Shown in pieces: positions 16,110 to 25,723 of a stretch of 47,659 nt of DNA. The position numbers and the translations under genes were made by a program. Within the stretch, counting starts at the first letter, position 1. The number at the start of each line of letters is the position of its first letter. Origin of the DNA: an uncultured Aquimarina sp. (GTDB lineage: Bacteria > Bacteroidota > Bacteroidia > Flavobacteriales > Flavobacteriaceae); assembly GCA_947493495.1 (NCBI GenBank), contig CANLRN010000028.1:1-47659 (forward strand), in the 5' to 3' direction. The notes below the pieces were generated by a model. It had not been told where the DNA came from and made no database searches. It saw nothing but the letters and a program-made list of their open reading frames with translations.

Positions 16110-19034
16110 ATGAAAATAGTTACTAAAAGCACATTGTTTTTATTATGGATAATACCAATGAGCTTTTTTGCACAATCAACAGTTAAGGGGACAGTCACAG
16201 GAGCAGGAAATGGCTTGCCGATTCCTGGTGTAAATATTATTATTAAAGGAACAACTACTGGCAGTTCTTCTGATTTTGATGGTAATTACACCCTAAATGA
16301 AGTTAACAATGGAGATCGTATAGTATTTTCGTATGTAGGCTTTTTATCACAAGAGATTATATATACTGGAAACAATAAAATCGACATTACATTACAGGAA
16401 GATGCAGCAGAATTAGAACAAGTAGTATTAATAGGATATGGAGCTACAAGAAAAAAAGATTTAACAGGATCTATCAGTACTGTAACTGCTAAAAATTTTA
16501 ATACAGGTAATAATGTAACGCCTGAAAATCTGTTCAACGGCCGAGTAGCTGGAGTTACGATCAATACAGGAGGATCACCTGCTGCTAATTCTGAAATAAG
16601 AATCAGAGGAGGAGCGTCATTGAATGCATCTAATAATCCACTGATTGTAGTGGATGGACTTCCTCTTAATGACCCTGGAGATCTTGCTAATGGATCAAGA
16701 TCCATTTTATCCACAATTAATCCTAACGATATCGAATCCTTTTCTATCCTAAAAGATGCTTCTGCAGCAGCTATTTATGGAAATAGAGGAGCCAATGGAG
16801 TGATCATCATCACTACCAAAAAAGGAAAAAGAAAATTACAGATCAATTTTGATGCGCAAACCAGTGTAAATACAATTACTGATGTAGTGGATGTATTTTC
16901 GGCTAATGAATTTAGAACTTTTGTAGGTGAAAATTTTCCTGACCAGGTAGGACTATTAGGGAATGCTAATACAGATTGGCAAGAAGCAATTTATCGGGAT
17001 GCTTTTTCTTCTAATTTCAATCTTTCGGTTAGTGGAGCATTCTTGGATAACTTACCGGCTAGATTCTCTGTGAACAGATCTGATCAAGAAGGATTACGAT
17101 TGACCTCTAAATTTGAAAGAACAGCAACATCCTTATCGTTAAACCCAAGATTTCTAGATGGACATTTAAAAGTAGATCTTAATGCTAATCTAAATTTTGA
17201 GAAAAACAGATTTGCTGATGGTGTAGAAGGTGCTGCCATTAGTTTTGATCCCACACAACCTATTAGAGATTCAACATCTCCATATGGTGGTTTTTTCGAA
17301 TTTTTAGGTACCAATGGGTTTGTGGCAAATAATGTTTCTTTAAACCCTGTTTCGCAACTAGTAAACACTAGAAATATTGCTAACGTACGTAGGTTTTATG
17401 GAAATTTTAAATTGGATTATAAGTTCCATTTTTTTCCTGATCTGAGAGCGGTTATCAATCTAGGAACAGATACTAGTACAACTGATCGTTTTCTAGAAAG
17501 ACCTACTACTAGCCCATTAGGGTTTAACGCCTCACAAGGAGAATTTCTAGGAGTTAAAACGGATACTGATTTAGAATCAACAAATCAGCTTTTAGATACG
17601 TATTTAGCATATAACAAAGATATTGGAGAACTAAATATTCAGGCTACTGGAGGGTATTCATATCAAAAATTCGAATTCGAAAAATTCGAAACCAACGATC
17701 AGAGAAATCCAAATTTAGTTCCAGAGAGAACTATTAATCAAGATGTTGTGCTAATTGCATATTTCCTGAGAGCAAATCTAAATTTTAAGGATAAGTATTT
17801 TCTTGGAGGGTCTATTAGAAGAGATGGTACCTCTAGGTTTTCCAAAGAAAATAGATTCGGATACTTCCCTTCTATTTCTGCGGCTTGGCAAATAAGTGAA
17901 GAAAACTTCTTGAAGGATTCAAATACGTTAACTAATTTAAAGATTCGATTGGGGTATGGTACTACCGGACAACAAGATATATCTGCAGCAGGTGATTTTT
18001 TAGAGAGGTATCGATTAGGAAATCCAAATTCGCAATACCTTTTAGGAGGTCAGGCCATTACTATTGCACAAGCACAATTTAGAAATGAAGATATTAAATG
18101 GGAAGAAGTTTCAGAATATAATATTGGATTAGATTACGGATTATTGAATAATCGGATTAATGGAGCAATAGATATTTTTAGAAAAGAATCTAATGACTTA
18201 TTATCATTAGCGCCTATTGCAGACGGAGCCAATTTTTCTAACCAAGGATTTCAGAACATTGGTAAATTTATTACCGAAGGAATAGAATTCTCCATAGCTG
18301 CGGATATCATTAATCGTACAGATCTTAACTGGAACCTAAGCTATAATACAACTTTTATTGATAGAGAAATTGAGCAATTAGCCTTCGGGCAAGATCTGCT
18401 AGTTGGAGGAATTGGTGGTGGTACTGGAAATAATATACAGATACAGCGACAAGAGTTCGCTCCTAATTCATTTTTCACATTCGCGCAGGTATACGATACG
18501 AATGGAAATCCGATAGAAGGAGCCTATGCAGATCTTAATGATGATGGCATCATTAATCAAGAGGATCGATACATCTCTGGTAACGGTACTCCAGATGTTA
18601 CTATGGGATTACAATCTGCTTTAAATTATAAAAACATAGATTTCAGCTTTAGTTTGAGAGCTAGTTTAGGTAATCAAATCTACAATAATGTAAATTCTGC
18701 TAGAGCACAAACAGGTAATGTGTTCAGAAATGTACTTAGCAATATTCCGACTTCTGTCTTAGAAACTAATTTTCAAAGCACGCCAGATGTAATTCTTTCT
18801 GATTTTTATGTAGAAGATGCTTCTTTTCTAAGAATGGACAATATCACCTTGGGATATACTTTTAAAGATCTACATAAAGGAATTTCTAGTCTAAGAATAT
18901 GGGGAGGTGTACAGAATGCATTCGTAATTACAGAATATTCGGGCTTAGATCCCGAAATTATAAATAACGGAATTGATAACACTATATTTCCACGAGGGCG
19001 TACCTTCTTATTCGGGATAAATTACAAATACTAA
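16110..19034 (+). CDS. susC: SusC/RagA-type TonB-dependent outer-membrane transporter
   Basis: The 974-residue product has a signal peptide (residues 1-21, ending FFAQ). A carboxypeptidase-regulatory-like domain (about 24-105, LPIPGVNIIIKGTTTGSSSD) is followed by the plug with RKKDLTGSISTV, VAGVTINTGGSP, IRIRGG and LIVVDGLPLND. The 22-strand barrel then runs to a C-terminal aromatic FGINYKY. It forms the import channel for malto-oligosaccharides, energised by TonB and lidded by the SusD lipoprotein encoded 10 bases downstream. Alpha-glucan specificity is inferred from the flanking GH13 and GH65 enzymes. Confidence 0.93.
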   Translation: MKIVTKSTLFLLWIIPMSFFAQSTVKGTVTGAGNGLPIPGVNIIIKGTTTGSSSDFDGNYTLNEVNNGDRIVFSYVGFLSQEIIYTGNNKIDITLQEDAAELEQVVLIGYGATRKKDLTGSISTVTAKNFNTGNNVTPENLFNGRVAGVTINTGGSPAANSEIRIRGGASLNASNNPLIVVDGLPLNDPGDLANGSRSILSTINPNDIESFSILKDASAAAIYGNRGANGVIIITTKKGKRKLQINFDAQTSVNTITDVVDVFSANEFRTFVGENFPDQVGLLGNANTDWQEAIYRDAFSSNFNLSVSGAFLDNLPARFSVNRSDQEGLRLTSKFERTATSLSLNPRFLDGHLKVDLNANLNFEKNRFADGVEGAAISFDPTQPIRDSTSPYGGFFEFLGTNGFVANNVSLNPVSQLVNTRNIANVRRFYGNFKLDYKFHFFPDLRAVINLGTDTSTTDRFLERPTTSPLGFNASQGEFLGVKTDTDLESTNQLLDTYLAYNKDIGELNIQATGGYSYQKFEFEKFETNDQRNPNLVPERTINQDVVLIAYFLRANLNFKDKYFLGGSIRRDGTSRFSKENRFGYFPSISAAWQISEENFLKDSNTLTNLKIRLGYGTTGQQDISAAGDFLERYRLGNPNSQYLLGGQAITIAQAQFRNEDIKWEEVSEYNIGLDYGLLNNRINGAIDIFRKESNDLLSLAPIADGANFSNQGFQNIGKFITEGIEFSIAADIINRTDLNWNLSYNTTFIDREIEQLAFGQDLLVGGIGGGTGNNIQIQRQEFAPNSFFTFAQVYDTNGNPIEGAYADLNDDGIINQEDRYISGNGTPDVTMGLQSALNYKNIDFSFSLRASLGNQIYNNVNSARAQTGNVFRNVLSNIPTSVLETNFQSTPDVILSDFYVEDASFLRMDNITLGYTFKDLHKGISSLRIWGGVQNAFVITEYSGLDPEIINNGIDNTIFPRGRTFLFGINYKY

Positions 19035-19044
19035 AAACACAACA

Positions 19045-20664
19045 ATGAAACTATATAAACTCTTTTTATTCGCATTTCTTTTCATCGGTCTATGTATTGC
19101 TTGCGAAGGAGATTTAGACACAGAACTAGAAGATGATGATGAATTATTAGCTGACGACTTTTTTTCGAATCCAGATGCGTACAAGCAAGCAATAGCGGGC
19201 GTTTATGCCAATCTATCACTAACAGGCCTTGATGGTGCAGGTTCTTCTAATATACAAGGGTTAGATGCGGGTACGGGGCAGTATATGAGAGGTCTTTTTA
19301 ACCTTCAGAATTTATCAACTGATGAGGTTATATTTACTTTTGAAAATGATCCAGGTATCAGGGAGATACAACGTAACGCTTGGAGTGCAAATAACCCTCT
19401 TATTCTTGGTGTTTTTGCACGAGCTACATTTCAGATCGCTCTAGCTAATGAATTTTTAAGACAAACTACTTCTGCAGCATTAGATAGTAGAGGGGTTAAT
19501 GAAACTACTAGAAATGAAGTGAATACCTTTAGAGCTGAAGCCAGAGTACTCCGAGCATTAGCCTACTATCATTTAATGGATCTGTTCGGGAGAGCACCTT
19601 TTTTAACAGAAAATGATCCTGTAGGTTTTGTCCAAGGAGAAGAAATTCTAAGACCTGAGTTATTTGCATTTATTGAGGAAGAATTACTAGCTGTAGAAAA
19701 TGAGCTTTTAGACATCAATCCTGGAGACGCTTCTACCTATGGAAGAGTCAACAAAGGAGTTGCAAAAATGATTCTGGCCAAAATATACTTAAACGCAGAA
19801 GTTTATTTAGGCTCCGGAAACAATAGATATGATGATTGTTTAACCGTCTGCGATGAATTGATCAATAGCGCTTACTCATTGACGCCTAATTATCTTTTTA
19901 ACTTTTTAGCAGATAACAATACCAATGGGGCACAGAATGAAATCATTTTTCCGGTTATAAATGATGGTGTCAATACCCAAAATTTTGGAGGAACCACAAT
20001 CATTATCCAAGGAGAAGTAGGTGGTCCTGAACAAAATGGAGAATCTCTAGGGGTACAAGCTGGCGGATTTGGCGGACTGTTTAGAGTACGTCGACAATTT
20101 GCCGAACTTTTTGTCAATACTACTTTATTCGAAAATGATGATAGAAACACACTCATCACTCAAGATCGAACTATCGAAATCAATGATATAGGAGATAATG
20201 CAACTGGTTTTCTAATCACTAAATATTCTAATCTTACTTCTAGTGGCGAACCTGGTTCTGATGCTACTTTTACGGATACGGATTTTCCTTTATTTAGGTT
20301 AGCAGATGTGTATCTTATGTATGCAGAAGCACATCTTAGAGGTGGTGGTGGTGATCTAGCTACTGCAACAGGATTTATTAACGATCTAAGAGAGCGATCC
20401 TTTGGAGATACAACTGCCAATATTACATCTGATGAGCTTACGTTAGATTTCTTAATTGACGAAAGATCTAGAGAATTATATTGGGAAAGTCACCGAAGAC
20501 AAGACCTCATCCGATTCGGTTTGTATACGGGAGGAGTTTACAATTGGTCATATAAAGGAGGCCCTCAAAACGGAAGTGCTATTTCAGAAAACTTTAAGCT
20601 GTTTCCTATACCCGAATCTAGTCGAGCAACCAATACCAATTTAGGGCAAAATCCAGGGTACTAA
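19045..20664 (+). CDS. susD: SusD/RagB-type starch-binding lipoprotein
   Basis: The 539-residue lipoprotein has a signal peptide with lipidated Cys20 followed by an acidic tether. Family features include ADDFFSNPDAYKQAIAGVYA, the TPR-like helices with AEARVLRALAYYHLMDLFG, and the C-terminal part with RLADVYLMYAEAHLR and INDLRERS, closing with FKLFPIPESSRATN. It caps the SusC barrel and captures maltodextrin at the cell surface. The gene directly follows susC and precedes the SusE-like gene, so one transcript is likely. Confidence 0.93.
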   Translation: MKLYKLFLFAFLFIGLCIACEGDLDTELEDDDELLADDFFSNPDAYKQAIAGVYANLSLTGLDGAGSSNIQGLDAGTGQYMRGLFNLQNLSTDEVIFTFENDPGIREIQRNAWSANNPLILGVFARATFQIALANEFLRQTTSAALDSRGVNETTRNEVNTFRAEARVLRALAYYHLMDLFGRAPFLTENDPVGFVQGEEILRPELFAFIEEELLAVENELLDINPGDASTYGRVNKGVAKMILAKIYLNAEVYLGSGNNRYDDCLTVCDELINSAYSLTPNYLFNFLADNNTNGAQNEIIFPVINDGVNTQNFGGTTIIIQGEVGGPEQNGESLGVQAGGFGGLFRVRRQFAELFVNTTLFENDDRNTLITQDRTIEINDIGDNATGFLITKYSNLTSSGEPGSDATFTDTDFPLFRLADVYLMYAEAHLRGGGGDLATATGFINDLRERSFGDTTANITSDELTLDFLIDERSRELYWESHRRQDLIRFGLYTGGVYNWSYKGGPQNGSAISENFKLFPIPESSRATNTNLGQNPGY

Positions 20665-20694
20665 TTAAAAGAAAAATCTAAATTCATAAAAATC

Positions 20695-21843
20695 ATGAAA
20701 AAAATATTAATTCTAAGTATAGCTTTTACAGGAATACTACTATTCAGTGCCTGTGAAGAGAATGAAGATCCCATATTTGTAGCTCAGGAAGCTGCAGCAC
20801 CAAGAATCGTTTCTCCAAACGCAACAGTTGCTTTAAGCCGAGAAACTGCAGATCAACCTGGAGTGACTGTCGTTTGGGAAGATGCAAATTATAATGTCGC
20901 TACTCCGATCACTTATACTATAGAAGCCGATGTTGCAGGATCAGGATTTAGCAATCCTTTTGTAGCAGGAAGCACTCCAGAACGTTTCTTTAGTTGGACT
21001 GTTGGAGAATTAAATAATTTGGCTATAAATTCAGGCTTAGCAGTTGATGAAGAAGAATCTCTAGAAATACGAGTAAAATCAACTATTGGTTCTAATAATA
21101 GAGTAGAAATAACCTCTAATATTACCATTCTCACATTAACGCCTTATGCTGCCATTATTCCATTAAAGAATTTATTTTTTGTAGGAAATGCTGTAGATAC
21201 AAATAAAGATGGAGTTGCTGATGATTCTGATTGGGATAATGGAAGTGGCGCAAGCGCAACAAATACCTACTTATTCAGAGATGCTAACGATGCTTCTATT
21301 TTTCATTTCCAAGGATATTTTGAAGCAAATGAATTTAAACTTTTAGAAATGCAAGGACAATGGCAACCTCAATGGGGTCTTGATAATGGAAATCTTAGCA
21401 GTAGTGATATTTTAGGGGCTGATCCTGGTGCTTTTGTAATCCCAACAGCTGGTTTTTATTCATTAGAACTTAATATTGATGAATTAACGTATACTTTAGA
21501 TCCTATCGATGCTAGTGCTGCTACTACCTATACATCCATGGGGTTAATGGGATCCGCTAGAACTGGAGATGATTCTGGTTGGGATGCAGTAGCTAATCCA
21601 GATACCGATTTAACACAATCTACCTTTAACCCGCATATTTGGTATCTAGAAGGTTATACTGTGTTTGATGGCGAGCTAAAAATCCGAGCAGATGATGATT
21701 GGACAAATAGTTGGGGAGGAAATCCAGGGCTTTCTGGTCAAGGAAATAATAATAATGATCCTAATATTATTGTTACCGCAGGTACGTATGATATTTGGTT
21801 TAATGATTTAGACGGTCGTTTTATCCTTATTCCTGTTAACTAA
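20695..21843 (+). CDS. susE: SusE/SusF-type outer-membrane glycan-binding lipoprotein
   Basis: The 382-residue lipoprotein has lipobox FSAC (Cys20) and EENEDP tether. Residues about 30-150 form the SusE N-terminal Ig-like domain (VVWEDANYNVATPITYTIEA). Two starch-binding modules follow, at about 160-265 and 270-382, each with a Trp-rich face (MQGQWQPQWG, DDWTNSWGG). Such proteins bind alpha-glucan at the surface and help capacity rather than transport. Its position between susD and an amylase supports the call. SusE versus SusF cannot be separated with confidence, and only two binding modules are seen. Confidence 0.88.
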   Translation: MKKILILSIAFTGILLFSACEENEDPIFVAQEAAAPRIVSPNATVALSRETADQPGVTVVWEDANYNVATPITYTIEADVAGSGFSNPFVAGSTPERFFSWTVGELNNLAINSGLAVDEEESLEIRVKSTIGSNNRVEITSNITILTLTPYAAIIPLKNLFFVGNAVDTNKDGVADDSDWDNGSGASATNTYLFRDANDASIFHFQGYFEANEFKLLEMQGQWQPQWGLDNGNLSSSDILGADPGAFVIPTAGFYSLELNIDELTYTLDPIDASAATTYTSMGLMGSARTGDDSGWDAVANPDTDLTQSTFNPHIWYLEGYTVFDGELKIRADDDWTNSWGGNPGLSGQGNNNNDPNIIVTAGTYDIWFNDLDGRFILIPVN

Positions 21844-21856
21844 ATAAAGTATCGAA

Positions 21857-23293
21857 ATGAAAAATATTAAAAATATATCTGTCAAAACTATCCTCATACT
21901 AGGAGGAATGGTTGTCGGTTTACAATCTTGTTCTGATGATAACTTATCTAATCAACAAACTTTAGTAGAGGACATTAAACTAGATCTTTCTCAATTCCAA
22001 AAGGCAGATGCCGGTGTTATGATGCAAGCTTTTTATTGGGATGTAGAACCGCGTGGCGGTTGGTATGATGAGGTAAGTACAAAAATTGAAGACTGGGCTG
22101 TTTCTGGAATCAATAGAATATGGCTCCCTGCTCCAGGTAAAGGAGCTTCTGGAGAATTTTCTATGGGCTATGATCCTTCTGATTATTTTGATTTAGGTGA
22201 ATTTAATCAACAAGGAACGATAGAAACGCGTTTTGGATCAAGAGCTGAACTAGAAAGTCTGATACAAAAATCTCACGATAATAACATAGAAGTCATCGCA
22301 GATATCGTTATGGGACATAACTCTGGTGGTGGTTTGCAGTATAATCCCTATAGAGATGCAGAGGTGTATAGCCTTTTTAATGAAGAAAACGGAAATGCTT
22401 CTGGTAAATTCAATAGAAATTTCGAGCATTTTCATCCTAACCCAATTAGTGAAAGTGATGAAGAAGCTTTGTTTTTTGCCGAAACAGATCTGAGCCATGC
22501 TGTACCTTATGTACAAGAATGGTTGTGGGGCAGAGATGATTCAGTGGCAGAGTTTTATAAATCTTTAGGTTTTGATGGTTGGAGGTTTGACTATGTAAAA
22601 AGTTTTGCTCCAAAATGGGTTAAAGCTTGGAATGACAAAGTTGGAGGTTTTTCTGTAGGTGAAAATTTTGATGGTAATGAACAAGTCCTTAAAGACTGGG
22701 TAGATGCTTCTGGATCTCCTGCATTTGACTTTGCATGTTTTTATAGGCTAGATGAAACACTAGACAGAGCAAATGATCTTACTGCATTAGGAAATACTGA
22801 TAACATGCTACGAAAATTAGACCCTGCCAATGCCGTTACTTTTACTGCTAATCACGATACCGAAAAAGATGAGAACCCAGATAACAGAATACGTTATGCA
22901 AACAAATTATTAGCATACTCTTATATTCTAACTCACGATGGATATCCTACTATTTTTTATTTGGATTATGAAAATGAGTCTTTTAAGGATCAACTTAAAA
23001 AACTGATCACTATCTATAACACCATAGCTGCTGGGGATATCGAAATCATTGAAGCTAATGAAACGGAATATATCATGAAAAGAAATGGCAGCGGTGATAA
23101 TCCAGGCTTAATTTTGTATATGAATATTAGTAATAGAACTCAACAACGCGAGGTTGACTCTAACTGGATAAATAAAACGATCATAGATTACACCGATAAT
23201 TCGGCTGCGACACCTATTACAAGTGCAGAAGGAAAAGTTACCATACAGGCGCCAGGTAGAAGTTTTTCTGTTTGGTCTATTGCAAAAGAATAA
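21857..23293 (+). CDS. GH13 alpha-amylase lipoprotein (SusG-like role)
   Basis: The 478-residue lipoprotein has a lipobox GLQSC (Cys25). The catalytic barrel starts with VMMQAFYWD at about 54 and shows DIVMGHN (149-155), GWRFDYVKSF with nucleophile Asp245, SVGENFDG with acid/base Glu269, and TANHDTEKD with Asp334. A C-terminal beta domain follows from about residue 395. The MMQAFYWD start and GHN (instead of NH) resemble the liquefying-type amylase branch rather than the neopullulanase-type GH13 at 8747-10135. It ends the sus operon, 13 bases after susE, and would act on surface-bound starch. A strong terminator follows. Confidence 0.92.
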   Translation: MKNIKNISVKTILILGGMVVGLQSCSDDNLSNQQTLVEDIKLDLSQFQKADAGVMMQAFYWDVEPRGGWYDEVSTKIEDWAVSGINRIWLPAPGKGASGEFSMGYDPSDYFDLGEFNQQGTIETRFGSRAELESLIQKSHDNNIEVIADIVMGHNSGGGLQYNPYRDAEVYSLFNEENGNASGKFNRNFEHFHPNPISESDEEALFFAETDLSHAVPYVQEWLWGRDDSVAEFYKSLGFDGWRFDYVKSFAPKWVKAWNDKVGGFSVGENFDGNEQVLKDWVDASGSPAFDFACFYRLDETLDRANDLTALGNTDNMLRKLDPANAVTFTANHDTEKDENPDNRIRYANKLLAYSYILTHDGYPTIFYLDYENESFKDQLKKLITIYNTIAAGDIEIIEANETEYIMKRNGSGDNPGLILYMNISNRTQQREVDSNWINKTIIDYTDNSAATPITSAEGKVTIQAPGRSFSVWSIAKE

Positions 23294-23319
23294 TACCCCA
23301 TAGTTTTTAAATTTGTATT

Positions 23320-23356
23320 AAAAAGAGTGTTTTTAGTAAAAAAACACTCTTTTTTT
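23320..23356 (+). terminator. Terminator of the sus operon
   Basis: A stem of about 14 bp pairs aaaagagtgttttt with aaaaacactctttt, with a tiny loop, and runs into a T tract at 23350-23356. Confidence 0.8.
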
Positions 23357-23381
23357 GGTAACAAAGTACCTTTATTAGAAA

Positions 23382-23401
23382 TTGATATTTATAAATATCA
23401 A
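23382..23401. promoter_or_regulatory. Perfect 20-bp palindrome upstream of the ABC exporter
   Basis: Bases 23382-23401 read the same on both strands (ttgatattta and its exact complement, no spacer). It lies 87 bases before the exporter start and after the sus terminator. Its position and symmetry suggest a binding site for a dimeric regulator, but no regulator gene is adjacent. A TACTTTG box near 23446-23452 may be the exporter's imperfect -7 element. Confidence 0.4.
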
Positions 23402-23487
23402 CTAAGATCTGGTGTAGTATCATGGTATAATCAAAAAGAATTACTTTACTTTGCAATTGATCAGATCACACAAAATTAAAATCTTTA

Positions 23488-25692
23488 ATGCCAAAATTTC
23501 CTTTCTACAAACAAGCAGAATCCAAAGATTGTGGGCCCACTTGTATCAAAATAATTGCCAAACACTATGGCAAGGTTTTAAATACACAAAATCTTAGATC
23601 TCTTAGTGAAACTACCAGAGAAGGAAGTTCTTTATTAGGGCTTAGTGATGCTGTAGAGACTATAGGATTTAGATCTTTAGGAGTTAAATTATCTCTGGAT
23701 CAGTTAGAGGAAGTCCCTTTACCCTGTATTGTACACTGGAATAAGGTACACTATGTAGTAGTCTACAAAATCAAAACTCATAGAAACGGAGGGATGACAA
23801 TTTATGTATCAGATCCTGCTCATGGGTTGATTACGTATACAAAAGAAGAATTTATAAAGGCCTGGATTGGTAATAATGCAAACCAAACTACAGAAGAAGG
23901 AGTTGCGCTATTAGTAGAGCCTACTCCAAAATTTTATAGTGACAATATTGACGAAAAGGACGATGAATTTGGATTCAAATTTATTTCTAAATACGTTTTC
24001 AAATACAAGAAGTTTATTTTTCAATTAATACTTGGATTGACAGCAGGGAGTTTATTACAGCTCATAACACCTTTTCTAACACAAAGTATTGTTGACGTCG
24101 GTATTAAAAATGAAGATATTGATTTTGTATACCTCGTATTAATTGCGCAACTCTCTTTATTTATTGGACGAACGCTAATCGATGTATTGCGAAGTTGGAT
24201 TTTACTTCATTTAAGTACTCGAATTAATATATCATTGATCTCTGATTTTTTTATCAAACTCATGAATCTTCCTATTTCATACTTTGATGTAAAAATGACT
24301 GGAGACTTATTGCAACGTATCAATGACCATAAGAGAATAGAACAAATACTTACTATGTCGTCGCTAAATGTGCTGTTTTCTATGGTAAACCTCATCGTTT
24401 TCAGTATTGTATTGATCTATTATAGTTTTTCGATATTTACGGTATTTGCTATTGGTAGCATTATTTATTTTGCTTGGATTCTTATATTTTTCAAAAAACG
24501 AAAAAAATTAGACTACAAACGTTTTTCTCAGATTAGTGAAGAACAAAGCAAAGTAATTGAGCTTGTAAATGGGATGCAAGAGATAAAGTTGCATAATGCA
24601 GAAAAAAGAAAACGCTGGAATTGGGAATTCGTACAAGCCAAGTTATTTAAAATATCTATAGAAAACCTAGCATTAGAACAATACCAAAGTGTTGGTTCTG
24701 GTTTTATTAATGAATTAAAAAACATCCTGATTACTGTTCTCTCTGCGGTATTAGTTATCGATGGAGATATCACGCTGGGTATGATGCTTGCGATCACCTC
24801 TATTGTAGGGCAACTAAACGCTCCGATCACACAACTAATTAATTTCTTACGAGAGCTGCAAGATGCTCAGATTTCATTAGAACGCTTAGGAGAAATCCAT
24901 AATAAACAAGACGAAGAAAATGCAGGTGATGAAAAGATACGAGAAATACCCGAAAATTCAGGTTTCGAGATCAAAGATCTTAGCTTTAGATATGTAGGAG
25001 CTGATAAACCTGTATTACAAAATTTACAACTCTCCATCCCCGCCAATAAAATTACTGCAGTGGTTGGTGTGAGTGGTAGTGGAAAAACTACCTTAATGAA
25101 ACTTTTACTAAAATTCTATGAACCTGATGCAGGACAAATATTTATCGGGTCACACGACTTGCAAAATGTTTCTCAAAAATCTTGGAGAGATCAGTTCGGT
25201 GTAGTGATGCAAGAAGGATATATCTTTAATGATACGATTGCTAATAATATTGCTGTTGGAGAAGACTATGTAGATAAGAAAAAATTAGCACACGCAGTAG
25301 ATGTTGCTAATATCAAAGAGTTTGTAGAGTCTTTACCGCTATCCTATAATACAAAAATAGGAATGGAAGGCGTCGGACTGAGTACAGGACAAAAACAGCG
25401 ATTATTTATTGCCAGAGCAGTATATAAAAATCCTAAATTCCTGTTTTTTGATGAAGCCACTTCTGCCTTAGATGCAAATAATGAAAAAGTAATCATGGAA
25501 AAATTAGATACCTTTTTTAAAGACAAAACCGTAATGGTAATTGCACACAGGCTGAGTACTGTAAAAAATGCACATCAAATTGTCGTATTAGATAAAGGAG
25601 AAATTATAGAAGTAGGAAATCACGAATCACTAATTAAGAAAAAAGGAAGCTATTATAATTTAGTCAAAAACCAATTAGAACTAGGGAAATAA
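23488..25692 (+). CDS. Peptidase C39 domain-containing ABC exporter (bacteriocin/peptide type)
   Basis: The 734-residue fusion begins with a C39 peptidase domain (1 to about 140): QAESKDCGPTC with catalytic Cys15, KVHYVV with His88 and SDPAHG with Asp109. Six membrane helices span about 170-440. The ATPase follows, with Walker A GVSGSGKTT (527-535), signature LSTGQKQR, Walker B FLFFDEATSALD and the HRLST His switch. Such proteins cut a double-glycine leader from a peptide and export it. The HlyD-type adaptor 31 bases downstream completes the inner-membrane part. An outer-membrane TolC partner and a recognisable leader peptide are not seen nearby, so the cargo is unknown. Confidence 0.93.
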   Translation: MPKFPFYKQAESKDCGPTCIKIIAKHYGKVLNTQNLRSLSETTREGSSLLGLSDAVETIGFRSLGVKLSLDQLEEVPLPCIVHWNKVHYVVVYKIKTHRNGGMTIYVSDPAHGLITYTKEEFIKAWIGNNANQTTEEGVALLVEPTPKFYSDNIDEKDDEFGFKFISKYVFKYKKFIFQLILGLTAGSLLQLITPFLTQSIVDVGIKNEDIDFVYLVLIAQLSLFIGRTLIDVLRSWILLHLSTRINISLISDFFIKLMNLPISYFDVKMTGDLLQRINDHKRIEQILTMSSLNVLFSMVNLIVFSIVLIYYSFSIFTVFAIGSIIYFAWILIFFKKRKKLDYKRFSQISEEQSKVIELVNGMQEIKLHNAEKRKRWNWEFVQAKLFKISIENLALEQYQSVGSGFINELKNILITVLSAVLVIDGDITLGMMLAITSIVGQLNAPITQLINFLRELQDAQISLERLGEIHNKQDEENAGDEKIREIPENSGFEIKDLSFRYVGADKPVLQNLQLSIPANKITAVVGVSGSGKTTLMKLLLKFYEPDAGQIFIGSHDLQNVSQKSWRDQFGVVMQEGYIFNDTIANNIAVGEDYVDKKKLAHAVDVANIKEFVESLPLSYNTKIGMEGVGLSTGQKQRLFIARAVYKNPKFLFFDEATSALDANNEKVIMEKLDTFFKDKTVMVIAHRLSTVKNAHQIVVLDKGEIIEVGNHESLIKKKGSYYNLVKNQLELGK

Positions 25693-25723
25693 TTTTAAAT
25701 TCTGAATTCTGAATTAAAAAAAT

